A stretch of DNA of 64,000 bases from Paenibacillaceae bacterium (GCA_900766135.1 CAAFUF010000016.1:1-64000), one strand, 5' to 3'; shown: positions 8,801 to 17,930, counted from the stretch's first letter. The notes: a model not told the origin generated them from the sequence alone. Program-made: numbers and translations.

Positions 8801-8886
8801 GCAGCCCTACGGGAGCTCCAAGGAACATTGTGGTAAAATGGAGACCGTGAGATGCAGCAAACAGACTGAAGGAGGAAACCGTAAAA

Positions 8887-10182
8887 ATGTTGAAACTGGA
8901 AAAGTTCGATCTTCCTACTGAAGGCGAGAAAATTACGATTCAGGACGGAAAGCTTCAGGTGCCTAATCACCCTGTAATTCCTTTTATTGAGGGCGACGGT
9001 ACCGGCCGCGATATTTGGAAAGCTTCGAAACGCGTATTGGACGCCGCCGTGGAGAAAGCCTACGGCGGCGAGAAGAAAATAGCCTGGTATGAAGTGTTCG
9101 CCGGCGAGAAGGCCTTCAATACATACGGGGAGTGGCTGCCAGCCGACACGCTGACGGCGATCCGCGAATACATTGTGGCCATCAAGGGACCGTTGACTAC
9201 GCCGATCGGCGGCGGCATCCGTTCGCTGAACGTGGCGCTTCGCCAGGAACTGGACCTGTATGTTTGCCTTCGTCCGGTCCGTTATTTCGAAGGCGTGCCT
9301 TCCCCGGTTAAACGTCCGGAGCTCGTGGATATGGTGATTTTCCGTGAGAATACCGAGGACATCTATGCCGGCATCGAGTATAAAGAAGGTTCCGAGGAAG
9401 TCAAGAAAGTGCTGGCCTTCCTGCAAAATGAAATGGGCGTGAAGAAAATCCGCTTCCCGGAAACGTCCGGTATCGGCATTAAGCCGGTTTCGGAAGAGGG
9501 ATCGAAGCGCCTCGTGCGCGCAGCGGTCGAATATGCGATCAAGCATGGTCGCAAGAGCGTCACGTTGGTGCATAAAGGCAATATCATGAAGTTTACCGAA
9601 GGTGCGTTCAAGAACTGGGGTTACGAGGTTGCGGAAGCGGAATTCGGCGATAAGGTGTTCACTTGGGCCGAATACGACCGGATCAAGGAACAGTCCGGCG
9701 CTGACGCAGCAAACCAAGCGCAGAAAGCGGCGGAAGCCGAAGGCAAAATCATCATTAAGGATGCGATTGCCGATATCGCGCTGCAGCAAGTGTTGACGCG
9801 GCCGACGGATTTCGACGTCATCGCTACGTTGAACCTGAACGGCGATTACTTGTCCGACGCATTGGCAGCTCAGGTAGGCGGGATCGGCATTGCGCCGGGG
9901 GCCAACATCAACTACGTGACCGGGCATGCCATTTTCGAAGCGACGCACGGTACGGCGCCGAAGTACGCTGACCTCGACGTGGTGAATCCGGGCTCCGTGA
10001 TCTTGTCCGGCGTCATGATGCTGGAGCATCTGGGCTGGCAAGAAGCGGCGGACCTGATCTATAAAGGCCTGGAAACCTCGATCAACAACAAAACGGTCAC
10101 TTACGACTTCGCCCGTTTGATGGATGGGGCAACGGAAGTGAAGTGCTCCGAGTTCGCAGACCATGTCATCAAAAACATGTAG
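8887..10182 (+). CDS. icd: NADP-dependent isocitrate dehydrogenase
   Basis: This enzyme oxidatively decarboxylates isocitrate to 2-oxoglutarate with NADP. The 431-residue protein shows the dimeric bacterial type: the GGGIRSLNVALRQ substrate loop with its serine, the FRENTEDIYAGIE segment, the KGNIMKFTEG lysine region, the metal site around TLNLNGDYLSDALAA, and the THGTAPKYA cofactor loop. The ATG follows GGAGGAAACCGTAAAA. In B. subtilis mdh comes next; here the gene is followed by a strong terminator and repeat elements. Confidence 0.97.
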   Translation: MLKLEKFDLPTEGEKITIQDGKLQVPNHPVIPFIEGDGTGRDIWKASKRVLDAAVEKAYGGEKKIAWYEVFAGEKAFNTYGEWLPADTLTAIREYIVAIKGPLTTPIGGGIRSLNVALRQELDLYVCLRPVRYFEGVPSPVKRPELVDMVIFRENTEDIYAGIEYKEGSEEVKKVLAFLQNEMGVKKIRFPETSGIGIKPVSEEGSKRLVRAAVEYAIKHGRKSVTLVHKGNIMKFTEGAFKNWGYEVAEAEFGDKVFTWAEYDRIKEQSGADAANQAQKAAEAEGKIIIKDAIADIALQQVLTRPTDFDVIATLNLNGDYLSDALAAQVGGIGIAPGANINYVTGHAIFEATHGTAPKYADLDVVNPGSVILSGVMMLEHLGWQEAADLIYKGLETSINNKTVTYDFARLMDGATEVKCSEFADHVIKNM

Positions 10183-10226
10183 TCGCTAATTTTAACCTTT
10201 AGCATAGCAACCTCCGTTTCTGTTCA

Positions 10227-10258
10227 CCCTCCCTAGCGTTCTTAGGGAGGGATTTTTT
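10227..10258 (+). terminator. Rho-independent terminator after icd
   Basis: CCCTCCCTA (10227-10235) pairs with TTAGGGAGGG (10242-10251), followed by seven T. Confidence 0.9.
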
Positions 10259-10295
10259 TGCCCTGCCCGAGTCTGTTCGCTTGGCCCTCCCTGAT

Positions 10296-10453
10296 GATAA
10301 GGAGCAGGGAAAAGCGGGAAATGATTTCGAAGAAGCGGAGCGTTCGCCTTTGTGAGCGGGTTTCAACCTCGTATGAATTCATCAGATCATGAAACCCGCG
10401 AGCAACAGCGATCGTAAGAACATTTCCTAGCGTTGCCCCATCCTTATCAAGTT
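10296..10453. repeat. palindromic 158-bp element, copy 1
   Basis: The element begins GATAAGGA and ends TCCTTATC. Nested inside are GGAAATG (10317-10323) with CATTTCC (10421-10427), and a perfect GCGGGTTTCA (10356-10365) with TGAAACCCGC (10390-10399). A long branched hairpin can therefore form. It contains no open frame of note. A second copy lies 212 bp downstream. Between the copies is a short spacer with CCCCGAGTCTGTTCGGGGCGG. Confidence 0.85.
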
Positions 10454-10507
10454 TGCTTTCTTCTACCGCCCCGAGTCTGTTCGGGGCGGGCTATGCTTTT
10501 CAATCGC

Positions 10508-10665
10508 GATAAGGAGCAGGGCAAAAGCGGGAAATGATTCCGAAGAAGCGGAGCGTTCGCCTTTGTGAGCGGGTTTCAACCTCGTATGAATTCATCAGAT
10601 CATGAAACCCTCGAGCAACAGCGATCGTAGGAACATTTCCTAGCGTTGCCCCATCCTTATCAAGT
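10508..10665. repeat. palindromic 158-bp element, copy 2
   Basis: This direct copy of the element at 10296-10453 has only a handful of changes. One change (CCCGC to CCCTC in the right inner arm) breaks the perfect inner stem seen in copy 1, while the outer GATAAGGA/TCCTTATC ends are kept. It sits upstream of the membrane protein at 10761. Confidence 0.85.
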
Positions 10666-10760
10666 TGTTCTCCTGGCCCGCCCTGATCAGACGTTTCTTT
10701 TATTTCCATCCAAAGTTATAATAGATTATAATAAATGTAATTGACGTAGAAAGGGCGGTT

Positions 10761-11192
10761 ATGTTAATGTACCAAGTCATGTTATTCCTACATATCATCG
10801 GCGCGTTGGCGTTGGGTTTCTATCTGGTTCTGCCGTTTGTGCTCGGCCGTATCGGCAAATTGTCGCTGGCGGCACAGGAAGGGACGGTATCCGCTGTGGT
10901 CTCCCTGAACCGATACGCACAGATCGGACTCGTAATCCAATTGCTGACGGGCGGCTATTTGATCGGTCAAGGCGATTACTCCGTGCCATGGATGATCGTG
11001 ATCGTCATCTTGTTTCTGGCCATCGGCGCGTTCAGCGGGATCATGGCCAAACCGTTGCGTTTGGCGCTGGAAGGGATCCGTCAGAATAAAACCGTGACGA
11101 CGGAGGAAGGGAAGCTGCGTACGTTAAGCGCGCTGTTATCCGTGACGGTATTGTTAATTTCGTTCTTTATGGTGTTCAGCACCATAATTTAA
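10761..11192 (+). CDS. four-helix membrane protein, function unknown
   Basis: This 143-residue protein consists largely of four hydrophobic helices (roughly residues 5-27, 50-70, 75-95 and 120-142). The first helix carries a HIIGALALGFY histidine-glycine motif reminiscent of DUF2269/CopD-type small membrane proteins, but no cofactor ligand set is complete enough to claim this. The ATG at 10761 follows AAAGG at 6-7 nt. It stands alone between the palindromic repeats and a terminator. Confidence 0.6.
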   Translation: MLMYQVMLFLHIIGALALGFYLVLPFVLGRIGKLSLAAQEGTVSAVVSLNRYAQIGLVIQLLTGGYLIGQGDYSVPWMIVIVILFLAIGAFSGIMAKPLRLALEGIRQNKTVTTEEGKLRTLSALLSVTVLLISFFMVFSTII

Positions 11193-11205
11193 CCTAGGCA
11201 TATGT

Positions 11206-11245
11206 AAAAAAGACCTACCGGCGTAAAGCCGGCAGGTCTTTTTTA
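11206..11245. terminator. bidirectional terminator
   Basis: AAAAGACCTACCGGC pairs with GCCGGCAGGTCTTTT, with T-runs on both strands. It separates the convergent genes at 10761 and 11276. Confidence 0.9.
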
Positions 11246-11275
11246 GTTCGCGCCCGAAGCGCTGCAAGCTCCTTG

Positions 11276-11629
11276 CTAGGAAGGACTTGGGTTCTCTTTT
11301 TTTAATTCGTCCAAATGGGTAAACATTAATTTCAAAATATCGAGCGCCAGTTGTTTCTCTTTCGGCGACCGGTCCATGACGATCTGTTGGATCTGGTTCA
11401 TAAAATGGTCATCGCTGATCTCAATCGAATCATGGAGCAAATAATCAACGGTAACGCCCAATTGATTTGCCAGTTTGACGAGTGTTTCCAGGGACAAGCT
11501 GCGCTCTCCCCGTTCGATTTGTCCTATGTATGCGTCCGAAACTTCGATGCGTTCGGCAAGTTTTTCCTGGGTCAAGTGCATTTTATGCCTTTCTTGACGC
11601 AGTCTTTTCCCCAATGCCTCGTAATCCAT
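11276..11629 (-). CDS. XRE-family transcriptional regulator
   Basis: This is a 117-residue DNA-binding protein with an N-terminal Cro/C1-type helix-turn-helix (residues ~8-62: LRQERHKMHLTQEKLAERI then VSDAYIGQIERG) followed by a charged helical C-terminal part that may dimerise. The ATG at 11629 follows AGGAGGGG. It is divergent from the glycosyltransferase at 11792 across an AT-rich 160-bp gap, so it may control that gene or itself. Target and signal are unknown. Confidence 0.85.
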   Translation of the reverse strand: MDYEALGKRLRQERHKMHLTQEKLAERIEVSDAYIGQIERGERSLSLETLVKLANQLGVTVDYLLHDSIEISDDHFMNQIQQIVMDRSPKEKQLALDILKLMFTHLDELKKENPSPS

Positions 11630-11791
11630 AACACCCCTCCTGTATTTACCTTAGTGAGAAGCTAGAGGAAAGATAATAAACTACAGGTTTTGTTTGTATT
11701 TACTGAAAGTACGAATTGGGTTATTATGGAATCATAGGATTTACTTATATGTATCAATTATTTATTATAACCAAAATTAAGGAGATCATGT

Positions 11792-12676
11792 ATGTCTTCC
11801 GAATCTACTTCAGTTTCGATCATCATTACGGTTAAGAACAACGGAATTGATCTGTACACCACGATGGAATCTTTGAAAGTGTCGCATACGACGCTTCCTT
11901 ATGAAGTCATTATCGTCGATGAAGGCTCTGTTGACGGGTGCTGTGATTTTTTGATGGGTTATCGATTCGACCGGCCCTTTAAGCGAATCAAGGGAGAGTC
12001 GGGAATTTCGGCCCGCAATATTGGGGCAGCCCATGCCAACGGGGATTATTTCATCTTTTGCGGAGCTCATTTATATTATGATGACGGATGGATGGAACGG
12101 TTGCTGGAGCCTTTGATGCAGGGACAAGCTGACGGAGTGTCGCCCGCGTTTGAGAAGAGCGAGCGCTCCCTCGCCCCGAAAGGCAGGGAAGTCGGAGGGG
12201 TAATCGGATCGGTTCGCAGTTACCCGGTACTTTACGGAGGTCAGAACCACATTCCATGGATGTCCTGGGAGTGTTTTGCCGTCCGGCGCGACAAATTTCG
12301 GGAATTGGGGGGGATGGAGGACGGTTTTATCGGCAAGGACCTGGAGACGGCGGAATTCTCTTTGAGAATATGGCTTCAGGGAGGGCTCTGCCGGTTTGTC
12401 CCGGAGGTTACTTTGACTCAGGTGTTCCGGCAGAATTTCCCCTATGACAACAGTGGAGAGCGGTGGGGGATGGATTTGATGACCTTGGCCTACTTGCATT
12501 TCGGCGATGAACTGATTTCGGCCTGCCGGGAACAGGTGCATCAAGCGTTCGGCGGCGAGCCGTTGGAAGAGCGCAAGCTAAGCGAGCTAACCTCGGCGCA
12601 GAGGGAGAAATATGCTTCGCTTCGCGAGCATGACGAGATATGGTTCATCGATCGATTCGGGCTTCACTGGAAATAG
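11792..12676 (+). CDS. glycosyltransferase family 2 protein
   Basis: This 294-residue protein has a GT-A fold N-terminus: SVSIIITVKNNG (residues ~7-18), then YEVIIVDEGSVDGC, an ISARNIGAAHANGDYFIFCGAH segment that stands in the place of the usual DxD region, and a downstream GKDLETAEFSLRIWLQGG segment that fits the ED-type acceptor/catalytic site. No membrane helix is present. The ATG follows AAGGAGATC. It is a single gene divergent from the XRE regulator. Donor and acceptor sugars cannot be inferred. Confidence 0.75.
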   Translation: MSSESTSVSIIITVKNNGIDLYTTMESLKVSHTTLPYEVIIVDEGSVDGCCDFLMGYRFDRPFKRIKGESGISARNIGAAHANGDYFIFCGAHLYYDDGWMERLLEPLMQGQADGVSPAFEKSERSLAPKGREVGGVIGSVRSYPVLYGGQNHIPWMSWECFAVRRDKFRELGGMEDGFIGKDLETAEFSLRIWLQGGLCRFVPEVTLTQVFRQNFPYDNSGERWGMDLMTLAYLHFGDELISACREQVHQAFGGEPLEERKLSELTSAQREKYASLREHDEIWFIDRFGLHWK

Positions 12677-12777
12677 AGGAGGGATAAGCCGGGGCGGTCA
12701 GGCCATCCTAATAAGGGAAGGTAGCGATCGGGTTTCGTCGCACCTATTTCATCGATAACCCGAAGGAGGATGCGGAA

Positions 12778-13647
12778 ATGGCAGGAAACGGACAATCGAA
12801 ACAGACCTTGCCGCCCCAGCACCAAAACCATCAGCCCGGCGTCGAAGCGGAAATGCATCCGCGCCCGGTTTATGAAGGGAATTACCAAGCGGCTGGCAAG
12901 CTGAAAGGCAAAGTAGCGCTTATCACCGGCGGGGACAGCGGCATCGGACGAGCGGTCGCCGTCGCCTACGCCAAAGAGGGGGCTGATGTGGCGATCGTCT
13001 ATTTGAACGAGCATGACGATGCGGGCGTGACCCGGCAGGAAGTCGAGCAGGAAGGGCGCAGATGCCTGCTGATCGCCGGGGATATCGGCGACGAGAAGTT
13101 TGCCGGGCAGGCCGTGGAGCAAACGGTGCAGGAGCTGGGGCGCCTGGACATCCTGGTCAACAACGCGGCCGAGCAGCATCCGCAGCCGGATATTACGGCC
13201 ATCTCGGCGATGCAGCTGGAGAAGACGTTCCGGACGAACATGTTCTCCATGTTCTATTTGACCAAAGCGGCGATGCCGCATTTACGTCAAGGCAGCGCGA
13301 TCATCAATACGGCCTCGGTGACGGCCTATAAAGGCAACCCGCAGCTTATCGATTATTCGGCAACGAAAGGGGCTATCGTTAGCTTCACGCGGGCGTTGTC
13401 GATGAACGTGGTCGGGAGCAAAGGCATCCGGGTGAATGCGGTGGCCCCCGGTCCGATATGGACCCCGTTGATCCCGTCAACCTTCAACGAGAAGCAGGTG
13501 TCCGAATTCGGAGGGACGACGCCGATGCAGCGGCCCGGGCAACCGGAAGAGCTGGCTCCGGCTTACGTATTTCTGGCTTCGGACGATTCCTCGTATATGA
13601 GCGGTCAAGTTCTGCATATCAACGGTGGAGAGATCATAAACGGATAG
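12778..13647 (+). CDS. SDR-family oxidoreductase (general stress protein 39-like)
   Basis: This is a 289-residue short-chain dehydrogenase. A polar N-terminal extension of about 45 residues rich in Gln/Pro/His precedes the Rossmann fold; that layout is typical of the YdaD/YhdF general-stress group. The nucleotide-binding motif TGGDSGIG, NNAAEQ, and the catalytic Y193-x3-K197 (YSATK) are present, and the C-terminal RPGQPEE..SSYMSGQVLHINGG segment is canonical. The ATG follows AAGGAGGATGCGGAA. The substrate is unknown. It ends before a bidirectional terminator. Confidence 0.88.
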   Translation: MAGNGQSKQTLPPQHQNHQPGVEAEMHPRPVYEGNYQAAGKLKGKVALITGGDSGIGRAVAVAYAKEGADVAIVYLNEHDDAGVTRQEVEQEGRRCLLIAGDIGDEKFAGQAVEQTVQELGRLDILVNNAAEQHPQPDITAISAMQLEKTFRTNMFSMFYLTKAAMPHLRQGSAIINTASVTAYKGNPQLIDYSATKGAIVSFTRALSMNVVGSKGIRVNAVAPGPIWTPLIPSTFNEKQVSEFGGTTPMQRPGQPEELAPAYVFLASDDSSYMSGQVLHINGGEIING

Positions 13648-13688
13648 CGGCGGCCCTTGGCCGGTCTACATCCCGGTGAATAGAACAG

Positions 13689-13738
13689 AACCCCCAAGCT
13701 CTTCGGCGGCGCCGGATCGGCTTGGGGGTTCTTCCTTC
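13689..13738. terminator. terminator between convergent genes
   Basis: AACCCCCAAGC (13689-13699) pairs with GCTTGGGGGTT (13720-13730), followed by a T-rich stretch. Confidence 0.8.
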
Positions 13739-13748
13739 TTCTATAGAT

Positions 13749-14369
13749 TTACTCTCTCTCCCGCCCCTCCGCTTCGGATAACTCATCCAGCGTCATTTCA
13801 AAGCTGGGCGCCAGGTGTTCCAGAAAATAACCGACCTCCGGGAGCTGCAGCCGCTGCAGTTTATCCAGAAGCTGCGTCTTCGCGACGGCGAATTCACGGT
13901 TGCCGGCAGCGAGTTCCCAGGCGCATTTCAAATAGGCGTCCAGGCTGTCCGCGGCTTTGACGTAAACCATCAATGCGGCCTCCTCCGGCGCATCTTCCGT
14001 TTGGCCATGCGAGAGCAAGGGGGCATACACGTCATGGAGTTCCGGCGGGACCATGGACAGCAAACGTTCCGCAGCGATTGCCTCCATTTCGCGGAAGCTG
14101 GACAAGAGCCGCGGATTATGATGTTTGACCGGCGTCGGGATGTCGCCGGTGAACACTTCCGTCGCGTCGTGGAACAACGCAAGCGTCGCGGCGCGTTCCG
14201 CGTTCAAGCGGCGCTCGAAGCGGGCATTTCCGATTTCGCAGAGCAGGTGGGCCAGCAGCGCGACATGAAACGAATGCTCGGCAACGCTTTCGGCGGCGGT
14301 GCTGCGCATCAGGCTCCAGCGGCGGATGGAACGCAGGCGGTACAGATAAGCAGGGAAATGGTAGCTCAT
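13749..14369 (-). CDS. YfbR-type HD-domain 5'-nucleotidase/phosphohydrolase
   Basis: This 206-residue protein resembles YfbR, an HD-domain enzyme that removes phosphate from deoxynucleoside 5'-monophosphates. The metal-binding histidine of ESVAEHSFHVA, the HD pair in ALFHDATEVFTGDI and the following TPVKHHNP helix fit the family. The chosen start is MSYHFPAYLY at 14369, 10 nt after a GAGG. An extension to 14420 is open but lacks a ribosome binding site. It is divergent from the fumarase gene. Confidence 0.8.
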   Translation of the reverse strand: MSYHFPAYLYRLRSIRRWSLMRSTAAESVAEHSFHVALLAHLLCEIGNARFERRLNAERAATLALFHDATEVFTGDIPTPVKHHNPRLLSSFREMEAIAAERLLSMVPPELHDVYAPLLSHGQTEDAPEEAALMVYVKAADSLDAYLKCAWELAAGNREFAVAKTQLLDKLQRLQLPEVGYFLEHLAPSFEMTLDELSEAEGRERE

Positions 14370-14477
14370 CAGTGATAAACCTCGCTTATTTTGGAGTGGA
14401 TTTTGGACAGAAATTGTCAACCGAAACTAGTTCTTATGTTATTATAAATCTGAAGAATGCGATATGGCTAACGACGA

Positions 14478-14496
14478 GGCAAGATTTTGCCTTTTT
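14478..14496 (+). terminator. small terminator-like hairpin in fumarase leader
   Basis: AGGCAA-gatt-TTGCCT followed by TTTT lies between the divergent start region and the fumarase ATG at 14542. It could be a weak attenuator. No regulatory partner structure was recognised. Confidence 0.35.
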
Positions 14497-14541
14497 GCGC
14501 TCAAGGGGTAAACAAGATGACAGAGAGGGGATTCTTGGATC

Positions 14542-16092
14542 ATGCACCAGTTTGAAGAAAGCGTATACGAATTGATTGTGGAAGCTTCGACAAGGCTGCC
14601 GGGAGACGTACGGCGTGCGGTGAACCGGGGGCGAGCCCTGGAGAACCGGGCGACACGGGCCGGATTGGCCATGTCGACCATCGCGCAAAACATCCGCATG
14701 GCGGAGGAACAGGTCTCGCCGATTTGCCAGGATACCGGGATGTTGACCTTTATAGTGCATACGCCGGTTGGAGCGAACCAAATCGAAATGAAGAAGGCGG
14801 TTTACGCCGCAGTGCAGCGAGCGACCCAGGAAGGCAAACTGCGTTCGAATTCCGTGGATTCATTAACGGGGGAGAACAGTGGCGACAATTTGGGTCCGGG
14901 CACACCGGTAATCCATTTCGAACAATGGGAACAAGATACGATCGACATCCGGCTGATCTTGAAGGGCGGCGGGTGCGAGAATAAAAATATTCAATATAGC
15001 TTGCCGACGGAGCTTGAAGGGCTCGGCCGCGCTGGGCGGGATCTCGACGGCATCCGCAAATGCATTTTGCATGCCGTTTACCAGGCGCAGGGGCAGGGTT
15101 GCAGTGCCGGATTTCTTGGGGTCGGCATCGGCGGCGACCGAACGACGGGATACGAGTTGGCGAAGCAGCAGCTGTTCCGCCCGCTGGATGACGTAAACCC
15201 GAATCCGGATCTGGACCGGCTGGAACGTTATATTTTGGAAACGGCCAACCAACTGGGGATCGGTACGATGGGGTTTGGAGGCGAAGTGACCTTGCTGGGC
15301 TGTAAAATCGGGGCGATCAACCGGCTTCCGGCCAGCTTCTTCGTGTCGGTAGCCTATAACTGCTGGGCGTTCCGCCGCCAGGGAGTGGACATCGATCCCG
15401 CAACCGGAGCCATCCGCGAATGGCTTTACGAGCGCGGAAGCGATGTGCCGGTGGGAGACCTTGAGACGGCCGAAACGGAAGCGGCAACCGAAGCATCACC
15501 GGCTCCGTCCAACCGCGAAATCGTGCTGCAAACGCCGGTGACGGAGGAGCAAATCCGCAGCCTGAGAGTTGGCGATGTCGTAGTCATCAACGGAGAAATG
15601 CATACCGGCCGCGATGCCCTGCACAAATATTTGATGGATCATGACGCGCCGCTGGATTTGAACGGCGCGGTCATTTACCACTGCGGACCGGTGATGCTGA
15701 AGGACGAGGAAGGTTGGCACGTGAAGGCGGCCGGACCGACGACCAGCATTCGCGAGGAACCGTATCAAGGAGACATCATGAAGAAATTCGGTATCCGCGC
15801 AGTCATCGGCAAGGGCGGCATGGGACCTAAGACGCTCGCGGCCTTGAAAGAGCATGGCGGCGTGTATTTGAATGCGATTGGCGGGGCGGCGCAATATTAT
15901 GCGGAATGCATCAAGAAGGTCAATGGCGTCGATTTCATGGAATTCGGCATTCCGGAAGCGATGTGGCATCTGGAGGTCGAAGGTTTCGCCGCGATCGTAA
16001 CGATGGATTCGCATGGAGACAGCCTGCATGAAGGCGTGGAGAAGGATTCGTTGACGAAGCTGGCCGCCTTTAAGGATCCGGTGTTCAAATAA
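14542..16092 (+). CDS. fumA: class I fumarate hydratase (iron-sulfur type)
   Basis: This enzyme interconverts fumarate and malate in the TCA cycle. The 516-residue chain fuses the alpha and beta parts of the class I, [4Fe-4S] fumarase. The cluster cysteines fall in PICQDTGM, GGGCENKN and GQGCSAGFLG. The beta part begins near residue 330 with LQTPVTEEQIRSLRVGDVV and contains YHCGPVM and the IGKGGMG loop. The gene ends 2 bp before the PhoR-type kinase, which has no clear ribosome binding site of its own, so the two are probably translationally coupled. Alternatives would be another Fe-S hydro-lyase such as L(+)-tartrate dehydratase. Confidence 0.9.
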   Translation: MHQFEESVYELIVEASTRLPGDVRRAVNRGRALENRATRAGLAMSTIAQNIRMAEEQVSPICQDTGMLTFIVHTPVGANQIEMKKAVYAAVQRATQEGKLRSNSVDSLTGENSGDNLGPGTPVIHFEQWEQDTIDIRLILKGGGCENKNIQYSLPTELEGLGRAGRDLDGIRKCILHAVYQAQGQGCSAGFLGVGIGGDRTTGYELAKQQLFRPLDDVNPNPDLDRLERYILETANQLGIGTMGFGGEVTLLGCKIGAINRLPASFFVSVAYNCWAFRRQGVDIDPATGAIREWLYERGSDVPVGDLETAETEAATEASPAPSNREIVLQTPVTEEQIRSLRVGDVVVINGEMHTGRDALHKYLMDHDAPLDLNGAVIYHCGPVMLKDEEGWHVKAAGPTTSIREEPYQGDIMKKFGIRAVIGKGGMGPKTLAALKEHGGVYLNAIGGAAQYYAECIKKVNGVDFMEFGIPEAMWHLEVEGFAAIVTMDSHGDSLHEGVEKDSLTKLAAFKDPVFK

Positions 16093-16094
16093 AG

Positions 16095-17891
16095 ATGAAA
16101 ACTTTCCGTTCGCGCCTGACCCTGATCTTAATGATTCTACTGGGTATCTCGATGCTGGCTGCCGGCATCACGATGGCCCAGATGTTTAAAAACTCGCATA
16201 TCCGGGCCTTGGAGGAAAATATGGCCCGGGAAATTAACTTGCTGGAAGCCACTTTCGATTTCGTTCCCGTGGAAGGGAATCCCGAGGCGAACGACTACTA
16301 CGAACGTCAAGCGATGCAACTCCAGGACCTGACCGATTCCCGGGTCACGTTCATCACGCTGGACGGCCTCGTCGTCGGCGATTCCGAATCCGATCCGGAG
16401 CGGATGGATAACCACGCCCACCGGCAGGAAATCGAGTCGGCCGCGGGCGGGAACGTCGGCAGCGCGATCCGGTACAGCGATACGGTCGGCGAAAATATGC
16501 TGTACGTCGCGCACCGCGTGACCGCCGGCAAATTTGACGGTTACATCCGTCTGTCCATGAGTTTGGCGGCCGTGGAAAAAGGGCTCGTCCAAGGGTGGAT
16601 CTGGATGTTCGGCGGGTTGCTGATCCTCTTCCTCATCGCCGGGCTGGTAAGTTACCGGGTAGCCGCAGGTTTGACCAAACCGCTGGAACAGATCACCCGC
16701 GTCGCCCATCGCATCACCGGGTTCGATTACGACGCCCGGGTCAAGCTGGCCCGAAAAGACGAAATCGGTCAATTAGGCCTGGCGATCAACGGGATGGCGG
16801 ACAGTTTGCAGCAACAGCTCAAGCGGATCCGCGATAACGAGGATTTGATGCAGAGCGTCCTCGCGAACATGACCGGCGGCATTCTCATGGTGGATGCCTC
16901 GGAGCGCATCGCCCTGATCAATCGGGAGGCGGAAAGGATCCTGCATATGAAGGGCGAGCTGTTGCTGGGCAAATCGTATCAGGTGCTCAAACGCAACTAT
17001 GAATTCACCAAATTCATGGAAGAAGGCATCGCCCGCAAGGAAGCGGTTCAGGAGGAACGGAACGTTTACGATCCCGAGGAGAAAATCCTGCTGTTCGACA
17101 GCGTGCCGATGTTTGAGGATAACCGCAGCTACCGCGGCATGTTGTTCCTGTTGCAGGATGTCACCGAGATTCGCAGGCTGGAACGCATGCGCAGCGAATT
17201 CGTTGCTAACGTGTCCCACGAATTGAAGACGCCGATCGCGGCGGTCAAGGGTTTCGCCGAAACGCTGCTGGCCGGCGGGGTGAAGGACGAGGAAACCGCC
17301 CGCTCTTTCCTGCAGATCATATATGACGAAGGAGACCGGTTAAACCGGCTGATTGGCGACATCCTCGAGCTGTCCAAAATCGAGTCGAAGCGGGCGCCGC
17401 TGGAATACGCGCCGGTGCAGCTGAAAGAGTTGTTCGACAGCATCTACGAGGTGCTTCTCCCGGCGGCCGGCAAAAAATCGATCTCGATGGCGCATGACGT
17501 GCCTGAACATCTGTTTATCGAAGGGGATGAAGACCGGCTGCGGCAGATCTTCATGAATCTGCTGTCCAATGCGATCAGCTATTCGCTGGAAGGCGGGAAA
17601 GTACGCGTTTCGGCAAGCATCGTCGGCGAGGGCGGGGACGAGGAGAAGGTTCGTTTCGTGGTGAGCGACACGGGGATCGGCATTCCCAAAAAGGATTTGC
17701 CGCGAATTTTCGAGCGTTTTTACCGGGTGGATAAAGCCAGATCCCGCAGTTCCGGCGGTACGGGTCTAGGCTTGTCCATCGTTAAGCACCTCGTGGAGCT
17801 GCACCATGGCACGATCCGCGTGGAGAGCAAAGTTGGCGAAGGAACGGCGTTTATTCTGGAGCTGCCCCTCATGCATGCCCTGGATGATTAA
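16095..17891 (+). CDS. phoR: PhoR/PnpS-type phosphate sensor histidine kinase
   Basis: This 598-residue membrane kinase has a transmembrane helix near residues 7-28, an extracellular sensor of about 130 residues, a second helix near 158-180, a HAMP domain, a PAS domain (LMQSVLANMTGGILMVD onward), a HisKA domain with the phosphorylated H375 in NVSHELKTP, and a HATPase_c domain with N-, G1- and G2-box motifs (FMNLLSNAI, DTGIGIP, GTGLGLSIV). Position next to phoP in the pst/polA region supports a phosphate-sensing role. In B. subtilis phoP precedes phoR. Here the kinase comes first and sits 2 bp behind fumarase, while phoP has its own Pho-box promoter. Confidence 0.88.
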   Translation: MKTFRSRLTLILMILLGISMLAAGITMAQMFKNSHIRALEENMAREINLLEATFDFVPVEGNPEANDYYERQAMQLQDLTDSRVTFITLDGLVVGDSESDPERMDNHAHRQEIESAAGGNVGSAIRYSDTVGENMLYVAHRVTAGKFDGYIRLSMSLAAVEKGLVQGWIWMFGGLLILFLIAGLVSYRVAAGLTKPLEQITRVAHRITGFDYDARVKLARKDEIGQLGLAINGMADSLQQQLKRIRDNEDLMQSVLANMTGGILMVDASERIALINREAERILHMKGELLLGKSYQVLKRNYEFTKFMEEGIARKEAVQEERNVYDPEEKILLFDSVPMFEDNRSYRGMLFLLQDVTEIRRLERMRSEFVANVSHELKTPIAAVKGFAETLLAGGVKDEETARSFLQIIYDEGDRLNRLIGDILELSKIESKRAPLEYAPVQLKELFDSIYEVLLPAAGKKSISMAHDVPEHLFIEGDEDRLRQIFMNLLSNAISYSLEGGKVRVSASIVGEGGDEEKVRFVVSDTGIGIPKKDLPRIFERFYRVDKARSRSSGGTGLGLSIVKHLVELHHGTIRVESKVGEGTAFILELPLMHALDD

Positions 17892-17930
17892 GATCGGCAT
17901 GAAAAACATACGAATAAAGTGTAAACCGTT

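Noticed and set aside
8770..10164. 464-codon open frame antisense to icd
   Set aside because: It is a shadow of icd with no ribosome binding site and shadow-like composition.
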